DNA of 64,000 nt from positions 434,001-498,000 of the forward strand of contig MKVF01000018.1 of NCBI GenBank assembly GCA_001899145.1, given 5' to 3'. The position numbers and the translations under genes are program-made. The notes beneath the pieces were generated by a model. It was given only the letters and a program-made list of their open reading frames with translations, was not told where the DNA came from and searched no databases. Positions within the stretch are counted from its first letter, which is position 1. Every line of letters begins with the position of its first letter. This DNA comes from Flavobacteriia bacterium 40-80. GTDB lineage: Bacteria > Bacteroidota > Bacteroidia > Flavobacteriales_D > Crocinitomicaceae. Shown in pieces: positions 58,955 to 64,000 of this stretch.

Positions 58955-59813
58955 TATTTTTTAGTGTTATTGTATAGCTGAAATCCAGAACCCTTTTATG
59001 CCAAAGTGTTAATGATTGTTCGGCTGAGATGTGGTCACGTCCTTCACCGATAATTAATCGGTCCCGAAAAGAACGGATGAATTTAGACCAGTAATTTCCT
59101 TTCGAATCATTCAATAAAAAGTAAAAACCGGCATCACCAAATTCTTTTCCGGACGAATCTAAGATCAATTCCCCGTTTTTTCCGATACCCGGAGACATTA
59201 TAACAGTCGCATTTCCGTTTGGTAAAGGGAATACAGCTTTGATGCATACTTTTCCCGAAGGTAATTTACATGTCCCGTAAACACCTGAATAAATAACCTG
59301 ACCGTTTGATTTAAGCGTTCTGAGCCATATCGTATATTTTACTTCACCAGACTTAGGATCTGAAAGGGTGATTATTTCACTTTTTATTGATTCAGTGTCT
59401 TTTATGTTTTTAGTCGGAACTTTTAACTGGTTTATTCTGCTGCTGAATAATTTGTTTACCAAAACACCGAAAAATTTAAAAAACGGATTCCATTTTACGT
59501 GGAAGTCTAAATCATACTCAGCGGTGTTTTCGTAGAACCGGATAACATTCCGGGATAAGCTGGATAATTCTGCGCCCGACAGGTTCAGCGCATCGATCGA
59601 AGGAATCAGGCCGTGTGATTTTCTGTCCCTTTCGATAACCAGATTTTCTTTTTCAGCTAACTGATTTATAAAATTATCACCAATTCCGTTTAAGCTTCCA
59701 AACGGGCCCATCAGCCATGGGAAATCTTCTGAGTTGATTTTTGTACCACGAAGAATTACCCATTGTTGAGTAAACCAATCCTGAAATTTTTGCATTGGAT
59801 CCGCTACCCCCAT
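58941..59813 (-). CDS. Protein of unknown function linked to a CrtA-like gene
   Basis: 290 residues from the ATG at 59813, which comes 1 base after the upstream stop; a longer frame would overlap the CrtA-like gene by 56 bases. No family could be named. Blocks such as FQDWFTQQWVILRGTKINSEDFPWLMGPFG, a middle WNPFFKFFGVLVNKLFSSRINQLK and the late ISAEQSLTLWHKRVLDFSYTI are distinctive. It is polar, with no signal peptide and one moderately hydrophobic segment. The two neighbours on each side are tightly spaced with it. Confidence 0.65.
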   Translation of the reverse strand: MGVADPMQKFQDWFTQQWVILRGTKINSEDFPWLMGPFGSLNGIGDNFINQLAEKENLVIERDRKSHGLIPSIDALNLSGAELSSLSRNVIRFYENTAEYDLDFHVKWNPFFKFFGVLVNKLFSSRINQLKVPTKNIKDTESIKSEIITLSDPKSGEVKYTIWLRTLKSNGQVIYSGVYGTCKLPSGKVCIKAVFPLPNGNATVIMSPGIGKNGELILDSSGKEFGDAGFYFLLNDSKGNYWSKFIRSFRDRLIIGEGRDHISAEQSLTLWHKRVLDFSYTITLKNNDKR

Positions 59814-59814
59814 T

Positions 59815-60534
59815 TCAATTATTCTTATTGATGTCAGGTATAATATTCGTTCGTCCGTTCCATTCACCAAATTCTGAAATGGGTTTGAACCTTAATGTTG
59901 TGAATTCAAAATGAAAATCTTTTCTTTCTCTTTCTTTCATCGCGTTCAAATGTCTTTTGGGATGAGGAACAGAACTATGCCCGTGAACCATATCCGTCAT
60001 TTCTTTTTGAGATTTCCAGATTGAGAAGGTCGAAACAGTACGGGGAAGTCTGATCGAAGCTAAAGACAATGCTGTTCCCGGATGATCACGCACCAATTTT
60101 TCTACAGGCCGGCCCCAGCGAATGAATCTTGGAATTTCAGGTAATTTCATGCGGGCGATCGTTACCGCAACAACAGGAGAGTCAGGAGAGTCAAATTCAC
60201 GGTTTTCATCGGGGATTTCAAATTCACTGATTTTCCCCCATTGTCTCATAAAAGTCAACCGTGTATGCCATCCTTTTGCTACTATTTTACCCAGGCTGTT
60301 TTTACTTAAAAAGTGGTCAACAGCCGTTTCGTTTTCCCACTGGGCAAATACGGCAACTTGCCTGATCAGCATACGGGATGGAGAAAAAATAGCAGATCCC
60401 AAAGTCATGCAGGTCATATATTCTGCGTGAATCAAACCCGGAATAGTTTTAGGGTTGGGAGGGAATAGAATCGCTTTTAGAGCTGAAAAGTAAGATGTTT
60501 TTACGAGATGATAAGTAAATACACTCATGCCCAA
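59815..60534 (-). CDS. Spheroidene monooxygenase (CrtA)-like protein
   Basis: 239 residues. The pattern resembles CrtA-like proteins: MTCMTLGSAIFSPSRMLIRQVAVFAQWENETAVDHFL in the N-half, GPVVAVTIARM-type central strand, then STFSIWKSQKEMTDMVHGHSSVPHPKRHLNAMKER and RFKPISEFGEW. In purple bacteria CrtA oxidises carotenoids. In non-carotenoid contexts the reaction is unclear. No other carotenoid genes are in the window. It heads a three-gene leftward run with two unknown proteins. Confidence 0.7.
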   Translation of the reverse strand: MGMSVFTYHLVKTSYFSALKAILFPPNPKTIPGLIHAEYMTCMTLGSAIFSPSRMLIRQVAVFAQWENETAVDHFLSKNSLGKIVAKGWHTRLTFMRQWGKISEFEIPDENREFDSPDSPVVAVTIARMKLPEIPRFIRWGRPVEKLVRDHPGTALSLASIRLPRTVSTFSIWKSQKEMTDMVHGHSSVPHPKRHLNAMKERERKDFHFEFTTLRFKPISEFGEWNGRTNIIPDINKNN

Positions 60535-60672
60535 TAATTTAATAATAAATTCCCTTTTTTCAATTTCTAAATTACATACGACTCCAGATTAACGAATCTA
60601 ACTACTTTTTTCTAATTCCCAAAATATTTTATAAAAACAACAAGATAGTATTATAGGTTTCTGCTTCTGTAT

Positions 60673-62568
60673 TTACTTTTTGATAAATGATCCCTGAACA
60701 ATACTGCTCTTACTTTGAAGTATAATTTTATAATATCCGCTGTTTAGATCATCTAACCTGATCTCATAGTTCCATGCACCGGTTTTGCATAGAAAAGAAT
60801 CCGTTTTTACCGTTTTTCCGTCCAGACTTACGATCCGGAATGATAACTCATCATCCGCCTGGTTTGAAAAATGAAGTGTCAGCTGCTCTTCAACCGGGTT
60901 CGGGTAAATTCCCAAAAGCACAATACTCTGGCTTTTTACGGATAAATTTTCTTCTTCCTCTTCTTCGGGTTCTTCTGTCGGGGTTTCAAATGGTCTCGGG
61001 CATAGCTGTGGCAAATCCGTGAAAAGCGTGTTTCGTGGTAATGTAACAGTATTGGTTTCCGTAAGAGCATTTTGCCCGTCATTGGCGTAATAAGAAGCAG
61101 CCCAGGAATAATTCAGATTGATATCATCTATTGTCTGGATAAAATACCAGTCGGACTGAACACGTGTTTTGTTGAAATCGACAATAATGAATCCTTTGTT
61201 GCTTAAATCGACCCATTGAATATGTGAGTTGGCTGCTTTAATCGCTGCCGCACCGACATAGCTGACCGCGCTGATGGTTTCAAGCGCAGGTGAAGTAACA
61301 CTTGGTGTTACAAACTCTACCCCGACATTGCCGAGTGAATTTTTCAGGTTGGAAGCCCATGAAGTATGGATATCTCCCGTTAATACAACAACATTATTGA
61401 TGTTATTTGTGACGATATGATTAAATAATTGGGTCCTCTCGACCGGATAACCATCCCATTGATCCGCATTTACGGCAACCCCGAAGACTTGTAACGGAGC
61501 GATCATTACCTGCTGTGCGAGCACTTTATATTTAGCGGAAGAATTATTTAATTTGCTTATAAGCCAGTTAAACTGATCGGTTCCGAGTAATTTCCGGTTA
61601 GCGTCATTAATTGCTGAGCTGGTAATTGATACCTGCTGGCTTCTCCCTTGAATCCTTGTATCCAGAAATAACAGATCAACCAGTTTCCCGAAGGAAACGG
61701 CACGGTAAATTTCATACGGATTTGTTACACTTTTTTCACGAACCGGGATCCATTCGAAGTAAGCCTGTTTTGCAACATTTTTCCGAAGCGTCCAGTCTCC
61801 TTCGCTGGAAGAGTGATTTTCGGCTCCTCCTATCCATGCGTCGTTTGCGAATTCATGATCGTCCCAGATACAAAACCACGGATAGTTCTGATGTAGTCTT
61901 CTCAGATCAGGGTCAAGACGGTAAACGGAATGCCGCATGCGGTAATCATCCAGCGTAAGAATTTCCGTTATCGGCTCGAAGAACCGGTTGGTCTGCGCAT
62001 TTGGCGAATAACCGCCTTTTTCATATTCGTAGTAATAATCTCCGAGACAGATAACTGCATCGAAGTCCTGCCGTTGGGCCAAAGCTCCATAGACATTAAA
62101 GTATCCTGCTTCAAGATTCGCACAGGAAACTACCGCAAACCGCACGCTGTCCTTTTCCACCGTTGGCAGAGGTGTCGTTTTGGTTCTTCCCTGGATGCTG
62201 CTCTTTCCTTCTGCATAAAACTCATAATAATACCAGGTATCCGGCTGAAGATTGGTAACATCCACTTTCACTGTGTAATCTCTGGATGCGTTTGTCAGAA
62301 AGCTTCCCGATTGGACAACCTGTGTCATAGCTGTGTCTGTTGCCATCTTCCATGAAACGACAACCGGCTGATTATTTTGAACGGAAGGGGTAACTCTTGT
62401 CCAGATGATTACTCTGTCATGAAGCGGATCTCCGGATGCAACCCCGTGATAGAATGGTTTCATACATTCTTCTGCTGTCAGTGACTTGGGAATCTGGGTG
62501 AATAATATGCTATTCGCCCAGATTGTTCCTATAAAGATGAAGATGGAAAGCAGTTTTTGCATTGTCAA
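60673..62568 (-). CDS. PhoD-like metallophosphatase with T9SS type A sorting domain
   Basis: 631 residues. A signal peptide (about 1-22) and a PhoD N-terminal domain (FYHGVASGDPLHDRVIIWTRVTP) precede the metallophosphatase domain: CLGDYYYEYEKGG, CIWDDHEFANDAWIGGAENH, LTGDIHTSWA, the binuclear metal ligands. Such alkaline phosphatases/phosphodiesterases free phosphate outside the cell. The last 85 residues (GIYPNPVEEQLTLHF to GSFIKK) are a type A Por tail, with an acidic linker (EEPEEEEEEN) before it. It directly follows the glycine-rich T9SS gene with no gap. Confidence 0.93.
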   Translation of the reverse strand: MTMQKLLSIFIFIGTIWANSILFTQIPKSLTAEECMKPFYHGVASGDPLHDRVIIWTRVTPSVQNNQPVVVSWKMATDTAMTQVVQSGSFLTNASRDYTVKVDVTNLQPDTWYYYEFYAEGKSSIQGRTKTTPLPTVEKDSVRFAVVSCANLEAGYFNVYGALAQRQDFDAVICLGDYYYEYEKGGYSPNAQTNRFFEPITEILTLDDYRMRHSVYRLDPDLRRLHQNYPWFCIWDDHEFANDAWIGGAENHSSSEGDWTLRKNVAKQAYFEWIPVREKSVTNPYEIYRAVSFGKLVDLLFLDTRIQGRSQQVSITSSAINDANRKLLGTDQFNWLISKLNNSSAKYKVLAQQVMIAPLQVFGVAVNADQWDGYPVERTQLFNHIVTNNINNVVVLTGDIHTSWASNLKNSLGNVGVEFVTPSVTSPALETISAVSYVGAAAIKAANSHIQWVDLSNKGFIIVDFNKTRVQSDWYFIQTIDDINLNYSWAASYYANDGQNALTETNTVTLPRNTLFTDLPQLCPRPFETPTEEPEEEEEENLSVKSQSIVLLGIYPNPVEEQLTLHFSNQADDELSFRIVSLDGKTVKTDSFLCKTGAWNYEIRLDDLNSGYYKIILQSKSSIVQGSFIKK

Positions 62569-64000
62569 TTATTTTTTGATGAACTTCAGGGATGAAGCCT
62601 GATTGTTGATTTCGATATTGATGAAATATAGCCCGGCGTTAAGATTACGGATGTCAAATGAAATCGGATTGCCGGAAATGAAAAGTTCCTCTGAAATGAT
62701 TCTTCCCAAAGCATCCTGGATCTGTACGCTTCCGTTTTGACCTTCCGGCACGTTGACGAATGTTACAGAAACAATATCTGTGGCAGGGTTCGGATAAACA
62801 GAGAATTTTAAAGTTTCTGTTTCACTTACACTCAGGTTGCTGTTACAGACTTTAGCAAAAGTTCCTTGTTCTGCAGAGCCACCTCCATTCACAATGACAG
62901 TCGCATTTTCGGTTGTTGCAGAGCAGGATTCCACAAACAGCTTTATCCGGCCTCCGCCACCGTCACCACCATTTTCTCCGGTAGCTCCTGTTCCTGTTGA
63001 AATGCTTTGTGAACCACAGAAAGTAGCGGAATAGCTGCATGAAGTCCCTGCACCGGCATTTCCGGAAGTTCCTCCGGTCCCTCCTGTTGCACTCAATGTT
63101 CCCGTAACAGATGCGGTGTTATCTGATTTTAATAGAATACCGCCACCGGAGCCTGCACCAGATCCGGAACCTGCTCCTGCACCGCTTGAAAAAGTAGCTT
63201 CTCCGCAATCATCACAAAGATCCGAGCAGCATTTTGGTGTTGCGCCGCCATTACCTGCATCTCCGCCGTTTTTTCCGTTCTCGCCATTTACGGTAATAGT
63301 ACCGGAAATTGTTAGATTATTTTCTGCGTGAAGAATAACCAGCCCACCGCCGTTACCACCTTTTTTTCCGTTTGTTCCGGTAGCATAGGAACGTCCACCG
63401 CCGCCTGCACCGGCTCCTCCTGATCCGAGAGAAATATCAGCGCCGAATTCTGTTCCGTAGGATGCTCCCGGATTTCCGCCGTTACCTCCAAGACCGGCAA
63501 CAACCGGATATGCCGTAGAAATCGGAGCTCCGGAATTGGAATAAGCAGACGAACCGTTTCCGCCTTTTTTTCCTGCTGTTCCGTTACCTCCGTAGCTGGC
63601 ACCGCCGCCTCCGCCAGCACCGCCTGATCCGGCAATCATTCCGAACGCATCGCTGCTGCTTTGACAGATTTGTTTTGGCCCGCTTCCACTTGTTCCGTCA
63701 GCGCCTTTGAGCCCTCTACCATTTCCCATGCCATCTGTTCCGGATTTTCCTCCTTCCACAGAGACAATTCCTGAATTATCTTTGTTGCTACAGCCGGTCA
63801 GCGCATTCTGATCTCCTGTTAAGCTATTGACAGTGCTACCGCTATACCCGCCGTTTCCGCCGCTGTAGCCTGCATAATCACCGTTTATTGTTCCTTCAAT
63901 AATGATTTTCTTGGCGTGAATTTCTAAGGTGCCACAGCCGTTTGAAGCGTATGGATTTACATATACAGTGATGCCTTCATTGACCTTGAATGTTCCATCA
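62569..64000 (-). CDS. Glycine-rich T9SS type A cargo protein, 5'-truncated by the window edge
   Basis: The reading frame is open to base 64000, so the true start lies outside. A GTG at 63757-63759 is not needed as a start: upstream codons read DGTFKVNEGITVYVNPYAS and run on in frame. The visible 476 residues are mostly glycine-serine-alanine-rich coils with dozens of GGxG and GNGG runs (GSGGAGGGGGASYGGNGTAGKKGGNG). Scattered CxxC and DLCDDC segments also occur. The last 85 residues (VYPNPATDIVSVTFV to LKFIKK) form a type A Por tail. Low-complexity surface protein, possibly adhesive or structural. It is co-directional with the PhoD gene, whose start codon follows its stop at once. Confidence 0.85.
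   Translation of the reverse strand, partial: DGTFKVNEGITVYVNPYASNGCGTLEIHAKKIIIEGTINGDYAGYSGGNGGYSGSTVNSLTGDQNALTGCSNKDNSGIVSVEGGKSGTDGMGNGRGLKGADGTSGSGPKQICQSSSDAFGMIAGSGGAGGGGGASYGGNGTAGKKGGNGSSAYSNSGAPISTAYPVVAGLGGNGGNPGASYGTEFGADISLGSGGAGAGGGGRSYATGTNGKKGGNGGGLVILHAENNLTISGTITVNGENGKNGGDAGNGGATPKCCSDLCDDCGEATFSSGAGAGSGSGAGSGGGILLKSDNTASVTGTLSATGGTGGTSGNAGAGTSCSYSATFCGSQSISTGTGATGENGGDGGGGRIKLFVESCSATTENATVIVNGGGSAEQGTFAKVCNSNLSVSETETLKFSVYPNPATDIVSVTFVNVPEGQNGSVQIQDALGRIISEELFISGNPISFDIRNLNAGLYFINIEINNQASSLKFIKK

Noticed and set aside
63757-63759. GTG as the start of the glycine-rich T9SS protein
   Set aside because: The same frame continues without stop to base 64000 with similar composition, so the gene is cut by the window edge.

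Overview
The window reads as a chromosomal segment of a Bacteroidota bacterium, most likely Flavobacteriales and possibly Crocinitomicaceae-like. That placement is inferred. It rests on type IX secretion (T9SS) cargo of both sorting types, a PorP/SprF family protein, a DUF3078 protein, and promoters of the Bacteroidota form TTTG-N18-20-TAnnTTTG. No phage, IS element, CRISPR array or rRNA was seen. Only one gene is cut by the window edge: the glycine-rich T9SS protein at the right end, which stays open to base 64000.

Left part (1-12.4 kb): dps is followed by a large HYR-domain protein with a type B sorting tail and its PorP/SprF partner. Next comes a compact sulfate assimilation operon: an Rrf2 regulator with four cysteines, a TauE/SafE transporter fused to a degenerate siroheme-synthase-like domain, a 4Fe-4S-type APS reductase, CysD and CysN, with thiol peroxidase just downstream. 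The set implies the route sulfate to APS to sulfite without an APS kinase. A secreted hydrolase and a DUF3078 protein follow; the gap between tpx and the hydrolase holds a large nested inverted repeat.

Middle part (12.4-34.5 kb): after a Nudix hydrolase, an NAD-dependent epimerase, a repeat-rich T9SS type A protein and a beta-helix protein, a long leftward surface-polysaccharide operon runs from 31641 down to 18200. It encodes Wzm/Wzt ABC export, Gmd and Fcl for GDP-L-fucose, four glycosyltransferases and a hexapeptide acyltransferase. It also holds an unusual block of WavE, DUF5672, a nucleotidyltransferase, a small HAD phosphatase and a nucleotidyltransferase-kinase fusion, which may make and attach a nucleotide-activated headgroup. 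Upstream lie a polytopic membrane protein, yaaA and an Smr-domain gene.

Right-middle part (34.8-54.5 kb): mostly housekeeping genes. These are trhO-lgt-lnt, a ZIP transporter, an AAA/DUF4143 ATPase, xerD, aroQ, a PlsC-type acyltransferase with a large unknown protein, rnhB, pyrH-frr, a lectin-like type B T9SS protein, and panD with a flippase-like gene and an hldE-C homologue. A UPF0173 hydrolase and a PAS-LuxR regulator close this part.

Right end (54.5-64 kb): a lipoprotein esterase, two tandem tRNA-Gln(TTG) genes, a run of small accessory enzymes (DJ-1/PfpI, DUF1905, GNAT, NmrA-like), a CrtA-like gene with two unknown partners, a PhoD-type phosphatase with a T9SS tail, and the truncated glycine-rich T9SS protein.
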